Assembly: GCA_943914835.1 (NCBI GenBank)
Contig: CALUDO010000001.1
Span: 62,001 to 126,000, forward strand
DNA: 64,000 bases
Source: an uncultured Eremococcus sp.
Lineage (GTDB): Bacteria > Bacillota > Bacilli > Lactobacillales > Aerococcaceae
Direction: 5' to 3'
Under the pieces are notes generated by a model. The model made no database searches. It was not told where the DNA came from and worked only from the letters and a program-made list of their open reading frames with translations. Of the stretch, positions 33,935-42,865 are shown piece after piece (the first letter of the stretch is position 1; the number at the start of each line of letters is the position of its first letter). Made by a program: the position numbers and the translations under genes.

Positions 33935-35284
33935 ATGAATGAATATGATTTAATTGTCATTGGATCTGGCTCAGGAGGGTCTGCTACAGCAAATCGAGCG
34001 GCAGAACATGGAGCCAAGGTGGCTGTGGTAGAAGAAGGTATTTTAGCTGGCACCTGTGTTAATCGGGGATGTGTTCCGAAGAAATTGACCTGGTATGCTA
34101 GCCGTGTCCATGAGGCGATTCATAAGTTGAGTCAGGGTTACGGTTTCAATGTTAAAGATGTATCATTTAATTATCAAACCTTCTTGGAGTATAGAGATGG
34201 TTATATTCATCGTTCTCGTCAATCCTATCGAGGGAATTTCGACCGTAATGGGGTGGACTTGATCCAAGGACATGGCCAATTGAAGGGTAAGCAAAAAGTT
34301 CAAGTCGGCGATCAAATCTACCATGCAAAGCATATTCTAATAGCCACCGGGGCTAGGCCTATGGAATTAGGTGTTCCAGGCCAAGAACTGCTGGAAACCT
34401 CTGATGATTTCTTTAACTGGCAAGATCTACCAGAATCCGTGGCCATTGTGGGAGCAGGTTATATTGCTGTAGAGTTGGCTCAAGTCTTAAATGGATTGGG
34501 TGTTGAGACGCATTTAGTAGTTCGTCATGACCGCCCCTTGCGTCGTTTTGATGCTTATATCACGGACCATTTACTTGAATTTATGGCAGACCAGGGCATC
34601 CATCTTCATAGCCAGACAGAATTTGACAGCTTTAAAGAAGGACCTGACAAGAAGATTGAATGTTATCAGGCTGGACAACATATAATTTCAGTGAATCGAG
34701 TGATTCAAGCGATTGGAAGGAAACCCAATACTAAGGATTTGGGGCTTGAGAATACAAGGGTCACACTTGATGAGGATGGTTTTATAGAGGTTGATAACCA
34801 ACATCAAAGTCATGAACCAGGAGTTTACGCTTTGGGTGATGTTATTCGCCGTCCTCAATTAACACCGGTCGCTATCAAGGCGGGTCGGACCTTGGCGGAG
34901 TACTTATTTAATCAAGCGTCAGATGGTTTTATGGATTATGAGAAGATTCCGACGGTAGTTTTTTCTCACCCAGCCATTGGTGCTGTAGGTCTCAGTGAAA
35001 GTCAAGCTGTTGAAAAGTATGGTCAAGATCGGATTAAAGTCTACACTAATAAATTTTTCTCCATGTATGCATCTGGGGGGGGCTCGCGAGAGGCCTGCTA
35101 TTTTAAATTAGTTTGCTTAGATGCGGAGGAATATGTTATCGGTTTACATGGAATTGGTGAAGGAGTCGATGAAATGATTCAAGGTTTCGCACTTGCAATG
35201 AAAATGAAGGCAAGAAAGTCAGATTTTGATTCTGTAGTTGCGATCCACCCAACTGGTGCGGAGGAGTTTGTAACCATGCGTTAG
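33935..35284 (+). CDS. gor: glutathione-disulfide reductase-like flavoprotein
   Basis: The 449-aa class I pyridine nucleotide-disulfide oxidoreductase has the FAD motif IVIGSGSGGSATANRAAEHG, the redox-active Cys41/Cys46 pair (GTCVNRGCVPKK), a NAD(P) motif VAIVGAGYIAVELAQVL followed by Arg residues (VVRHDRPLRRFD) that suggest NADPH, and the C-terminal His-Pro-Thr motif (IHPTGAEEF). The start at ATG 33935 is chosen over GTG 33923 because the AAGGAG site would overlap the GTG. Glutathione reductase is the best match; a related disulfide reductase cannot be excluded. Confidence 0.88.
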   Translation: MNEYDLIVIGSGSGGSATANRAAEHGAKVAVVEEGILAGTCVNRGCVPKKLTWYASRVHEAIHKLSQGYGFNVKDVSFNYQTFLEYRDGYIHRSRQSYRGNFDRNGVDLIQGHGQLKGKQKVQVGDQIYHAKHILIATGARPMELGVPGQELLETSDDFFNWQDLPESVAIVGAGYIAVELAQVLNGLGVETHLVVRHDRPLRRFDAYITDHLLEFMADQGIHLHSQTEFDSFKEGPDKKIECYQAGQHIISVNRVIQAIGRKPNTKDLGLENTRVTLDEDGFIEVDNQHQSHEPGVYALGDVIRRPQLTPVAIKAGRTLAEYLFNQASDGFMDYEKIPTVVFSHPAIGAVGLSESQAVEKYGQDRIKVYTNKFFSMYASGGGSREACYFKLVCLDAEEYVIGLHGIGEGVDEMIQGFALAMKMKARKSDFDSVVAIHPTGAEEFVTMR

Positions 35285-35368
35285 GAATGCGTTAGAAGCT
35301 AACTATTAGACATTTTATGAAAATAGTCGTATACTGTGAGCATACTAAGAAATAAGGAGTTGATAGAA

Positions 35369-35611
35369 ATGGGTTGGTTATGGTCATTAATCGTCGGTGG
35401 TATCATCGGATGGTTAGCAGGCGTTATCTTAGGCCGTGACATACCAGGCGGTGTAGTCGGTAATATTGTTGCTGGTTTCATCGGATCTTGGTTAGGTAAT
35501 CAATTGTTGTCAGGCTTTGGACCTGAAATGGGCGGATTCTTCGTAATCCCTTCATTAATTGGTGCCATTATCCTCATTCTCATTGTTTCATTTATTTTGA
35601 AACGTCGTTAA
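35369..35611 (+). CDS. GlsB/YeaQ/YmgE family stress-response membrane protein
   Basis: The 80-aa protein has three glycine-rich hydrophobic segments (WLWSLIVGGIIGWLAGVILG, VVGNIVAGFIGSWLGNQLL, and a C-terminal Ile/Leu-rich helix), the classical transglycosylase-associated/GlsB family pattern. The ATG at 35369 follows AAGGAGTT; the longer frame beginning at 35336 contains the ribosome binding site and is rejected. In enterococci GlsB is linked to general stress proteins, but none lie nearby here. Confidence 0.88.
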   Translation: MGWLWSLIVGGIIGWLAGVILGRDIPGGVVGNIVAGFIGSWLGNQLLSGFGPEMGGFFVIPSLIGAIILILIVSFILKRR

Positions 35612-35625
35612 TTTGTTAATTAAAG

Positions 35626-35653
35626 GAGCTGGGCCTTGGGCCCAGCTTTTTTG
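35626..35653 (+). terminator. terminator after the GlsB-type gene
   Basis: AGCTGGGCC and GGGCCCAGCT form a GC-rich stem with a two-base loop, followed by T6. Confidence 0.8.
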
Positions 35654-35754
35654 TTTTTCTGACCACCTTTTATATTCAAGCGAAGCATGCTATAATTTGC
35701 TTTGATTGTTAGTAGCAATATATCAATTTTTGGTCTTGACTTAAGGAGGAAGTA

Positions 35755-36537
35755 ATGAATTCTCTTAAAGTGTATAGAAATACCTATCCCAGCGATGACC
35801 TAGGCTTGAGGGTTGGAGACTCCGACCTGGATTATATTAGTCTACTAAAAAAGGTCTTAGAGACTGCTAATGACCATGATAGGGCCTTGCAGGCATATTT
35901 TCAGAGTCAAGGTCAGATCCAGGCTCTCTTGGGCCCAGGTCAAGTATGGGTTGTCACCCAATATACTATTAAGAGTCTTTCTGAGATGAATCTATCAGAG
36001 AGCCTAATAATCGAAAGTCGTCTTTGCAGAATGAACAGATTCATGGTTCATCGCTATTTTGAGATTTATCAAGGATCACATCTTAGGATGACAATTTTGG
36101 CTCAATTTGTTGGTCTGGATTATACCAGTCGTCAAATGGTTAAAATGAACCCTAAGGCTTATATTGATGCTGGGTTCATCGACGACAGAGTAGATCAGCG
36201 CTTTACCCACTTAAACAAAAAGCCTGGTGGAGATATAAATAAATCTGAATATTATCCGATTAAAGCTGAAAATATTGATGAGAACAATCACGTCAATAAC
36301 CTAGTCTATTTAGCATGGGCTGAGGAAATAACTCCAATTGAGGTGAAAGATAGAGCAAAAATCCGAACCATAGATGTTAAATACGGTCATGAACTGCTTA
36401 ATCAAGATCAGGTCAAAATTGACTATTATGAAAGCCAAACAGATATTGGTTGGACCTCTACTTATATGATATATAGTTGTGACCAAGACCAATTGGCCTG
36501 TCAAATTCAAATACTTTGGGAACTTAGAAAAGGATGA
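35755..36537 (+). CDS. acyl-ACP thioesterase
   Basis: The 260-aa protein matches the FatA/FatB-like acyl-ACP thioesterase family: a double hotdog fold, with the second hotdog carrying the ENNHVNNLVYLAWAEE motif (about 179-194) in which the Asn and His are catalytic. It would release fatty acids from acyl carrier protein. AAGGAGGA precedes the ATG. The map gene starts 4 bp after its stop, so the two are cotranscribed without an obvious functional link. Confidence 0.88.
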   Translation: MNSLKVYRNTYPSDDLGLRVGDSDLDYISLLKKVLETANDHDRALQAYFQSQGQIQALLGPGQVWVVTQYTIKSLSEMNLSESLIIESRLCRMNRFMVHRYFEIYQGSHLRMTILAQFVGLDYTSRQMVKMNPKAYIDAGFIDDRVDQRFTHLNKKPGGDINKSEYYPIKAENIDENNHVNNLVYLAWAEEITPIEVKDRAKIRTIDVKYGHELLNQDQVKIDYYESQTDIGWTSTYMIYSCDQDQLACQIQILWELRKG

Positions 36538-36541
36538 TAGA

Positions 36542-37309
36542 ATGCTTACCTTGAAATCGGCGAGAGAAATTGAACAAATGAAAGAATCTGGTCAAATACT
36601 GGCTGGAATTCACGTGGCTCTGAGAGACTTTATACAACCAGGAATAACCACTCACCAAATAGATCAATTCGTCCAAGAACGGATTGAGAAACATGGAGCT
36701 GTGGCTGCTCAAATAGGTTATGATGGCTATCAATTTGCTACCTGTACCTCGGTGAATGATGAAATTTGTCATGGTTTTCCAGGTGAGAGAGTTTTGCAAG
36801 AGGGCGATATTGTCAAGGTAGATTTCTGTGTTGATTTAGATGGGGCTATCTCAGATTCTTGTTGGTGCTATGGGGTAGGGCAGGTTTCTCCAGATCACCA
36901 AGCTTTAATGGATGTTACTAAAGAGGCTTTATACTTAGGAATCCAAGAGGCTAAAGTTGGAAACCGGATTGGAGACATAGGGCATGCCATTCAAACTTAT
37001 GCAGAATCCTATGGCTATGGAGTTGTTCGTGATTTTATTGGCCATGGTATCGGGCCAACTATCCATGAAGCACCGGCTGTCCCCCATTATGGAAAGCCAG
37101 GGCGGGGTCTTCGCTTGAAAGAAGGTATGGTAATCACCATTGAACCTATGATTACTATGGGAACCTGGAAGATGAAAATGGACGAAAATGGATGGACTGC
37201 CTACACTCAAGATGGGGGCTTTTGTGCCCAGTATGAACACTCTTTAGCGATTACTTCAGATGGTCCCTACCTATTAACAAACCAAGAGGGTGTCTTACCG
37301 GTTAATTAG
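36542..37309 (+). CDS. map: methionine aminopeptidase, type I
   Basis: The 255-aa metalloprotease removes N-terminal Met from new proteins. The pita-bread fold blocks are present: CTSVNDEICHGFPG, the metal Asp pair in VKVDFCVDLDGAISDSC, GHGIGPTIHEAPAVPHYG (His), ITIEPM (Glu) and YEHSLAIT (Glu). I choose the ATG at 36542; a frame extending upstream to 36479 overlaps the thioesterase gene and is not supported. Compared with the shortest enzymes it lacks the N-terminal SH3-binding extension. Confidence 0.94.
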   Translation: MLTLKSAREIEQMKESGQILAGIHVALRDFIQPGITTHQIDQFVQERIEKHGAVAAQIGYDGYQFATCTSVNDEICHGFPGERVLQEGDIVKVDFCVDLDGAISDSCWCYGVGQVSPDHQALMDVTKEALYLGIQEAKVGNRIGDIGHAIQTYAESYGYGVVRDFIGHGIGPTIHEAPAVPHYGKPGRGLRLKEGMVITIEPMITMGTWKMKMDENGWTAYTQDGGFCAQYEHSLAITSDGPYLLTNQEGVLPVN

Positions 37310-37340
37310 TAAATATATACCAGTAAAGGTGTGACGTGGA

Positions 37341-37963
37341 ATCATTGAAACTATCATTTCTATGATTACGGTGTTTATTTCAACCAGTATTGATGAATTA
37401 TAACTGTTAATGCTGATTTTTGCTAAAGCCCAGTTTAAGAGTCAAGTTCGACAAGTATATTGGAGTCAATACATTGGAGTGGCCATCCATGTTGGTGGTT
37501 CTTTAATTATTTCGCAGATTTTGATAAGTTTTGTTCCTCAAGAGTGGTTTTTGGGGCTTTTAGGTTTGATTCCTATTTTATTGGGAACATTAATATTTAT
37601 GGGTAAAGAAGAGGAAGTAGATGCCAGACAAGTCCAGAAGGAACTCGAAGCCCATCCTGGTCACTTTCTATTTTGGGCAGTCACCTTCCTAACTTTAGTT
37701 ACGGGGGAAATAATTTAGGAATTTATATTCCTTATTTCACTTCTTTAACCAAAGTAGATATACTGATTTTGGTCATTTTATACAGTGGCTTAATTCCTCT
37801 ATTATGCTATTTGAGCCACCGTTTAGCTAAGCTCTCCCTAATTGCCGAGAGTTTTGAAAAGTATCAAGCCATTCTTGTTCCTCTAGTTTTTTGGCTTTTA
37901 GGACTTTATATTTTATTAGACCACCAAACGCTTTCTAATTTATACCAACTCTTTACTTCGTAA
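37341..37963 (+). pseudogene. cadD: cadD-like cadmium resistance transporter, disrupted by stop and frameshift
   Basis: The frame reads ETIISMITVFISTSIDEL, then a TAA at 37401-37403, then resumes in the same frame with LLMLIFAKAQFKSQVRQVYW, as in the CadD family (LysE superfamily). Near 37697-37702 it runs into a run of five G where one base seems lost: upstream reads LTLVTG, and the next frame continues GGNNLGIYIPYFTSL, the conserved CadD block, to the normal C-terminus. No ATG is found at the expected start (about 37344). Two ORFs of 102 and 96 codons are the broken halves. About five membrane segments remain recognisable. Confidence 0.8.
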
Positions 37964-37967
37964 AAGA

Positions 37968-38010
37968 AAAAAACCTCCTTACTTCATAATATGAAGTAAG
38001 GAGGTTTTTT
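37968..38010. terminator. bidirectional terminator between cadD pseudogene and ndk
   Basis: A near-perfect inverted repeat, AAAAAACCTCCTTACTTCAT (37968-37987) with its complement ending in T6 at 38010, can terminate both convergent transcripts. Confidence 0.9.
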
Positions 38011-38032
38011 GAAGGGACTTAGTATTATTGGT

Positions 38033-38449
38033 CTACAGGTTAGAATCTCCAAAGAAACGTTTAATTTCTATGGCTGCATTCTCAGGACTGTCAGATCCAT
38101 GAATAATATTCTCTGTCATATTGTGAGCATAGTCCCCCCGAATTGACCCGGGTTTAGCCTCGAATACATTGGTAGGACCCATCAATTGTCGCATAGCCAG
38201 AATCGCTTCTTCGCCTTCAACCACCATTGAAAGAACAGGACCTGAGGTCATATAAGCGGCTAACTCGGGGAAAAATGGCTTATCTCTTAAATGATTATAG
38301 TGTTCCTTAATCATTTCTTCGGATAGGGTCATCATTTCGGCTCGTTTAATTTGGAATCCTTTGTTTTCAATTCGACTAATGATTTGACCAATAAGTCCTC
38401 TGCGAATAGCATCTGGTTTAAGCATAATGTAGGTTTGTTGCCTTGGCAT
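38033..38449 (-). CDS. ndk: nucleoside diphosphate kinase
   Basis: The 138-aa kinase balances NTP pools. The start TYIMLKPDAIRRGLIGQII, the Arg/Lys substrate region and the catalytic His117 within NIIHGSDSPENA are all present, with FFGDSNL at the C-terminus. An AAAAGGA site precedes the start. It is monocistronic on the minus strand, converging with the broken cadD gene. Confidence 0.97.
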   Translation of the reverse strand: MPRQQTYIMLKPDAIRRGLIGQIISRIENKGFQIKRAEMMTLSEEMIKEHYNHLRDKPFFPELAAYMTSGPVLSMVVEGEEAILAMRQLMGPTNVFEAKPGSIRGDYAHNMTENIIHGSDSPENAAIEIKRFFGDSNL

Positions 38450-38532
38450 TTTATCATTCCTTTTCTTTTGAAATTTACTTCTATTATATCAGAAAAGGGA
38501 AGGAAGCGTATACATCAAAGTCATCATTTAAT

Positions 38533-38569
38533 AAAAATTCTCCTTGCTTGGTCAGCAGGGAGAATTTTT
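38533..38569 (-). terminator. terminator of the leftward galU transcript
   Basis: AAAAATTCTCC (38533-38543) pairs with GGAGAATTTTT (38559-38569); on the minus strand it ends in T-rich sequence. Confidence 0.75.
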
Positions 38570-38574
38570 ATAAG

Positions 38575-39471
38575 TCAGTCATTTAAGCTTTCAGAGCTAG
38601 CTAGGGCCTGACCCTTTTCAATGATTAGGTCTTTAAGAGGGCCACCGAGTTCTGGATGTCTTAATCCTTGGTCAAAAGTCATTTCTAGGAAGCCAATTTT
38701 GGAACCAACATCGTACCGTTTGCCATCAAAGCGTTTAGCAAAGACTCGTTGAGCTTGGTTGAGTTGATCAATGGCATCTGTTAATTGGATTTCGTTACCT
38801 GCACCAGGTGGTAAGGATTCTAAAATATCAAAGATTTGAGGGGTTAACAAATACCGTCCGATAATAGCTAAATTACTAGGTGCAACGGCAGGGTCTGGCT
38901 TCTCAACGAATTTAGATACATTGTATAAACCATCTGAAATAATTCTTTCAGGGTCAATAACGCCATATTTATAGGTCTCTTCATGGGGTACTTCCATAAC
39001 CGCTATGTTTGAGGCCTGGGTTTCATTGTAAACATCAATTAATTGTCGGGTTAGTGGAGGTTGACTCAACATGATATCATCCCCAAGCATAACTACGAAA
39101 GGCTCATTTCCAACGAAGGCCTTGGCTTGTAGAACGGCGTGACCGAGTCCCTTGGGATAGGATTGCCGAACGAAGTAGAGGTTAACATTCAATTTCTCTT
39201 GGACTAGTTTTAGAAGGTCGCTTTTGCCCAGCTGTTCTAGATGCTGCTCTAACTCCAGGTTGGCATCAAAGTGGTCCTCGATAGGCCGTTTGCTCTTGCC
39301 TGTGACAATTAGGATATCTTCAATGCCAGAATCAATGGCTTCTTGGACAATATATTGGATGGTTGGAATATCAACAATGGGTAGCATCTCCTTGGCCATT
39401 GCTTTAGTGGCAGGGAGAAAACGGGTCCCTAATCCTGCGGCTGGAATTACAGCTTTTCTAACTTTAGTCAT
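38575..39471 (-). CDS. galU: UTP--glucose-1-phosphate uridylyltransferase
   Basis: The 298-aa enzyme makes UDP-glucose for glycolipids, teichoic acid decoration and capsule. The nucleotide-binding start RKAVIPAAGLGTRFLPATKAMAKEML, GLGHAVLQAKAF and VVMLGDDIM motifs identify it. The start at 39471 follows a GGAGG site; it overlaps the upstream glycosyltransferase gene by 8 nt, so translation is coupled. Its product feeds the galE and ugd enzymes encoded about 4 kb away. Confidence 0.96.
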   Translation of the reverse strand: MTKVRKAVIPAAGLGTRFLPATKAMAKEMLPIVDIPTIQYIVQEAIDSGIEDILIVTGKSKRPIEDHFDANLELEQHLEQLGKSDLLKLVQEKLNVNLYFVRQSYPKGLGHAVLQAKAFVGNEPFVVMLGDDIMLSQPPLTRQLIDVYNETQASNIAVMEVPHEETYKYGVIDPERIISDGLYNVSKFVEKPDPAVAPSNLAIIGRYLLTPQIFDILESLPPGAGNEIQLTDAIDQLNQAQRVFAKRFDGKRYDVGSKIGFLEMTFDQGLRHPELGGPLKDLIIEKGQALASSESLND

Positions 39472-40606
39472 TCGACAAACCTCCATAGAAAGAATTTATT
39501 AGTTTCTGATATAAATCAATATACTCTTGGTTGATATCATTCCATTTAAAAAAGTGGATATTAGTCAGGGCTGCTTGAGCCATTTGGTGGTAGTGATTGA
39601 GGACATAGTCAAGACCTTGATTGAAATCAGTTTGACTGTACCTATCGATGGATACGCCCACAGTTTTGTCTTTAAAGAAGCCGTCAAAGCCTTCTCCTTT
39701 GGTATAAATCAAGGGGAGCCCCTGGCTCATGGCCTCTGCATAAACCAGTCCGAAGGTTTCGGGGTAGGACAGCATGATAAAAATATCCATTTGGCGATAG
39801 AAATCTTTCAGTTCTTCTTTAGCCATAGGACCATGGTATGTGACAAAAGGATAGGCTTGAAGTTTCTTCAATAGTCCCTCTTCCCACTCAGGACCAACCA
39901 GGTTTAATTCAAGGTCGACTTGCCTGTCTTTAATGTAAGCATCTATTTTGTGACATAATTCCACAAGCCGTTTACGTTTCATAATTTTTCCCGCATAAAC
40001 TAAACGGATGGGGTGATGAAGGCCCTGGTCTTTTTGGACGAGTCTTTCTTGGTGCCAGTAGTCATCGATTCCATTGGCAATGATGCGGCTTTTCGCCTTT
40101 AACCTGTCTTGTAAATGGGCAGGAATGTATTGGTCGAAGACTCTTTGGTAGTGACTGGCTGAGATGAAGATAATTTCCTGGGCTTGGTCCATTATTTTAA
40201 GACCCAGTGACCGCATCCATGGCATCTTACCAAAAAAAGTTTCAATATCAGCTGACCGTACAGCCACCAGGTAGGGTAATTTGTATTCCTGATATAATTT
40301 CATGGCTAACCAACCATTTGAAAATAGGGAATGGGCATGGATCAAGTCGAAACTAGGTATATGATATGCCTTCTTGAGGTCTTTTAAAATGGGGTAATGT
40401 TTCAAGGGAAAAATCCAACGCTGCCATTGGTGGAAGCTAGGCACGACCTTAGTGTAATCCCCCTGACTAGCTAGTTTATCCTCAGGGTACTCCTTAGCTA
40501 CCGGGACAAAGACATCAATATTGAGACCAGCCTCTTCTTGTCTACGGTAAAGTTGATTAAAGAGGGGAGAGGTTGAGAAATAAGAATTGAGATGCAATAT
40601 TTTCAT
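39464..40606 (-). CDS. GT4 family glycosyltransferase
   Basis: The 380-aa protein has the GT-B fold: N-terminal KILHLNSYFSTSPLFNQLYR, HAHSLFSNG, and the C-terminal nucleotide-sugar site RLVYAGKIMKRKRLVEL with the E-x7-E motif PETFGLVYAEAMSQGLP. The donor and acceptor are unknown; UDP-glucose from the adjacent galU is plausible. The start at 40606 follows AAAGAAAGG; upstream alternative starts lack a site. It sits 13 bp after the small membrane protein gene. Confidence 0.85.
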   Translation of the reverse strand: MKILHLNSYFSTSPLFNQLYRRQEEAGLNIDVFVPVAKEYPEDKLASQGDYTKVVPSFHQWQRWIFPLKHYPILKDLKKAYHIPSFDLIHAHSLFSNGWLAMKLYQEYKLPYLVAVRSADIETFFGKMPWMRSLGLKIMDQAQEIIFISASHYQRVFDQYIPAHLQDRLKAKSRIIANGIDDYWHQERLVQKDQGLHHPIRLVYAGKIMKRKRLVELCHKIDAYIKDRQVDLELNLVGPEWEEGLLKKLQAYPFVTYHGPMAKEELKDFYRQMDIFIMLSYPETFGLVYAEAMSQGLPLIYTKGEGFDGFFKDKTVGVSIDRYSQTDFNQGLDYVLNHYHQMAQAALTNIHFFKWNDINQEYIDLYQKLINSFYGGLSND

Positions 40607-40619
40607 AAGCAGCCTTTCT

Positions 40620-40907
40620 TTAATCACGCTCTTTTTCTAATTGGTCTAAGCGTTCTTCTGTTTCTGATAAACGGTCTTCCAAGGAATGTATTTCCTCCAC
40701 ATATTCTGAGGAAAACTGACTTTCTCCTTGGTGACGATTTGGGTTTAGTTCCATGAAGAAATAGAGTATAGCAAATAATACGACGAGTGAAGCTAGTAGG
40801 TAGAACCAGCCAGACCGGTCTAAACGATTATCCATTTCTTCCATTTGTTTTCTAATTTCTTGTTCAATTTGCTGGGGGATTGGATTGTTGTTGTTACCTT
40901 GTACCAT
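40620..40907 (-). CDS. small single-pass membrane protein with coiled-coil tail
   Basis: The 95-aa product has an N-terminal Gln/Asn-rich part, one transmembrane helix (about 34-53, SGWFYLLASLVVLFAILYFF) and a C-terminal heptad-like segment rich in Glu, Leu and Arg (SLEDRLSETEERLDQLEKE). The ATG at 40907 is 8 nt after AGGAGG. Family unknown. It lies between pepS and a glycosyltransferase in one leftward run. Confidence 0.7.
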   Translation of the reverse strand: MVQGNNNNPIPQQIEQEIRKQMEEMDNRLDRSGWFYLLASLVVLFAILYFFMELNPNRHQGESQFSSEYVEEIHSLEDRLSETEERLDQLEKERD

Positions 40908-40918
40908 GATTTTCCTCC

Positions 40919-42157
40919 TTAGAAGGCCCATTCTCCGTTTCTGAAGATCGGATGGGTTGAACCGTCTGCCTTAATGCCGTCTACATTCATTTCCCCATTT
41001 CCAATCATAAAGTCAACATGGACATTAGATCGGTTAAGACCAGCTTCTTTAAGTTGATCTTGTGTCATGCTGGTGCCGCCTTCAATAGAGGAAGCATAGG
41101 CTTGACCGATGGCTAGGTGGTTAGATGCATTTTCATCGAATAGAGTATTAAAGAAAATGATGTTTGATTGAGAGATAGGCGATTGATGGGGTACCAGCGC
41201 AACTTCTCCCAGAGACCGCGATCCTTCATTGTCTTCTACTAACTGTTGGAGGGTTTCTTGACCCTCCTCTGCTTCAACTTGAGTGATTTGTCCGTCTTTA
41301 AAGTGGAAGGTCATTTTATCAATGACGACTCCCCCATAGCTAAGAGGTTTCGAGGAAGATACATATCCTTCAGCACGGCGGGCATCTGGAGCGGTGAAGA
41401 CTTCTTCAGTAGGCATGTTGGCAATAAAGACTTGACCAGCTTCGTTTACACTGCCGGCTGATTCCCAAATGTGGTTCTTGGGCAGTCCCAAAGTGAGGTC
41501 GGTTCCAGGCCCTGTATAATGTAACTTATCGAATTGTTGCTTATTTAAGAAGTTAGCCTTTTCTTGCAGACGCGCTTCATGGTCATCCCAAGCTTGAATA
41601 GGGTCTTCTTCATAAACTCTTGTTGTTTTAAAGATTTGATCCCATAGGGCATCTAAAGCTTGATCAGCTTTCTTATCAGGGAAGACTTGGTTGGCCCAAG
41701 CTTGGCTGGCAGCGGCAGCCACTGTCCAGGATACTTTATTAGCTTGAGTTGCTATCCGCATATCCTTTAAGGCTTCAGAGGAAGCCCGTTGAGCTGTCGA
41801 GATTTTTTTAGGATCGATATCTTTAAGAATATTTGGATCCGTTGAGCGAAGGGATAACCTTTTAGCTCGTTTGTCTAAGTAATAGTGTGATTCTTCTACA
41901 ATGTAATTAGGAACTTCTTTAAGGTGGTCGATATCCTTATAGTGGTAATGAGACCGAGTGATAGCATCATCACTCCATTTGATATGAACATCAACAGCTC
42001 CTGCTTGATAAGCGGCTTGAACAACCAGACGCGTTAGTGGCAAAGCATTCACATCTGCTTGGATAAGGACATAGTCGCCATCACTTATATTCAGAGCTTT
42101 ATAAACTAATAAGTCAGCATATTTTTTTAGTAAATTTTGGAAATTTTCAAGTACCAT
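40919..42157 (-). CDS. pepS: M29 family aminopeptidase (PepS/AmpS type)
   Basis: The 412-aa metallopeptidase of the thermophilic aminopeptidase family M29 shows the typical start (ENFQNLLKKYADLLVYKALNI), the GPGTDLTLGLPKNHIWESAG and NMPTEEVFTAPD blocks with metal-binding Glu, the FFNTLFDENASNHLAIGQAY block with Glu and His, and the C-terminal NRSNVHVDFMIGN with His and Asp. It trims peptides in the cytoplasm. It leads a leftward run of four genes ending with galU. Confidence 0.93.
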   Translation of the reverse strand: MVLENFQNLLKKYADLLVYKALNISDGDYVLIQADVNALPLTRLVVQAAYQAGAVDVHIKWSDDAITRSHYHYKDIDHLKEVPNYIVEESHYYLDKRAKRLSLRSTDPNILKDIDPKKISTAQRASSEALKDMRIATQANKVSWTVAAAASQAWANQVFPDKKADQALDALWDQIFKTTRVYEEDPIQAWDDHEARLQEKANFLNKQQFDKLHYTGPGTDLTLGLPKNHIWESAGSVNEAGQVFIANMPTEEVFTAPDARRAEGYVSSSKPLSYGGVVIDKMTFHFKDGQITQVEAEEGQETLQQLVEDNEGSRSLGEVALVPHQSPISQSNIIFFNTLFDENASNHLAIGQAYASSIEGGTSMTQDQLKEAGLNRSNVHVDFMIGNGEMNVDGIKADGSTHPIFRNGEWAF

Positions 42158-42189
42158 TAGGTTACCTCTTTCTATGTTTTTGCCTTTTC

Positions 42190-42639
42190 TTATTTATAGA
42201 AGTCAACGAGGGCTTGGGTCAATGTATGAATTTGATTCAAGTCTTCGTCAGTGTCTGGGGCAATGTTAATCTTTATTCCAGGAGCTACTTTAATTGCACC
42301 GGATTTAAGAAATTGTGCTTCGAAATCATCAACAACGGTTGCAAATTTCGGGTAGAAATCATCGCCTGATCCGAAGACTCCGAAAGGTTTACCACTTAGG
42401 TCGAGCTCAGCTATTTCATCGTAATAGTCCAACATTTCATCTGGAATTTCAGCATCGTTACCAAAAGTATACGAACCAACCAAGATAATGTCATAATCTA
42501 ACATGTCACTAGGGTCAGCCTCCATGGCATCAAATATAGTTACGTCAATGGATTGGTCTTCAAGCTCTTCAGCTAATAAATCAGCAATTTCGGCCGTATT
42601 ACCTGTTAAAGAACTATATATAATAATCGCACTAGTCAT
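42190..42639 (-). CDS. flavodoxin
   Basis: The 149-aa protein has the FMN phosphate loop YSSLTGNTAEIADLL near the N-terminus and the GSYTFGNDAEIPDEM and FGVFGSGDDFYPKF loops that flank the flavin. It is a small electron carrier. The ATG at 42639 follows GGAGGAG; the upstream alternative start has no site. Acidic composition is normal for flavodoxins. Confidence 0.92.
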   Translation of the reverse strand: MTSAIIIYSSLTGNTAEIADLLAEELEDQSIDVTIFDAMEADPSDMLDYDIILVGSYTFGNDAEIPDEMLDYYDEIAELDLSGKPFGVFGSGDDFYPKFATVVDDFEAQFLKSGAIKVAPGIKINIAPDTDEDLNQIHTLTQALVDFYK

Positions 42640-42865
42640 GGTTTGTCTCCTCCATTTTAAAGTATCAATCAAAAAATATTATAGCAGAAAAGCTTGAGTT
42701 TATCACTTTAATTGAGAACATCTAGCTTTAGGTGAATAAGAAGAGATAAATTTAAGAATTATTAAGAGGATTTGTGGTATACTTCTATAGATACTGGAGT
42801 TCTATGAAACAATTGTTTCTATAAAAATATAGTTTGGAAATTTTGACTTTTAAAGGAGTGGTTTT

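Noticed and set aside
36479..36541. Upstream extension of map
   Set aside because: It overlaps the end of the thioesterase gene; the MetAP family start and length fit ATG 36542.
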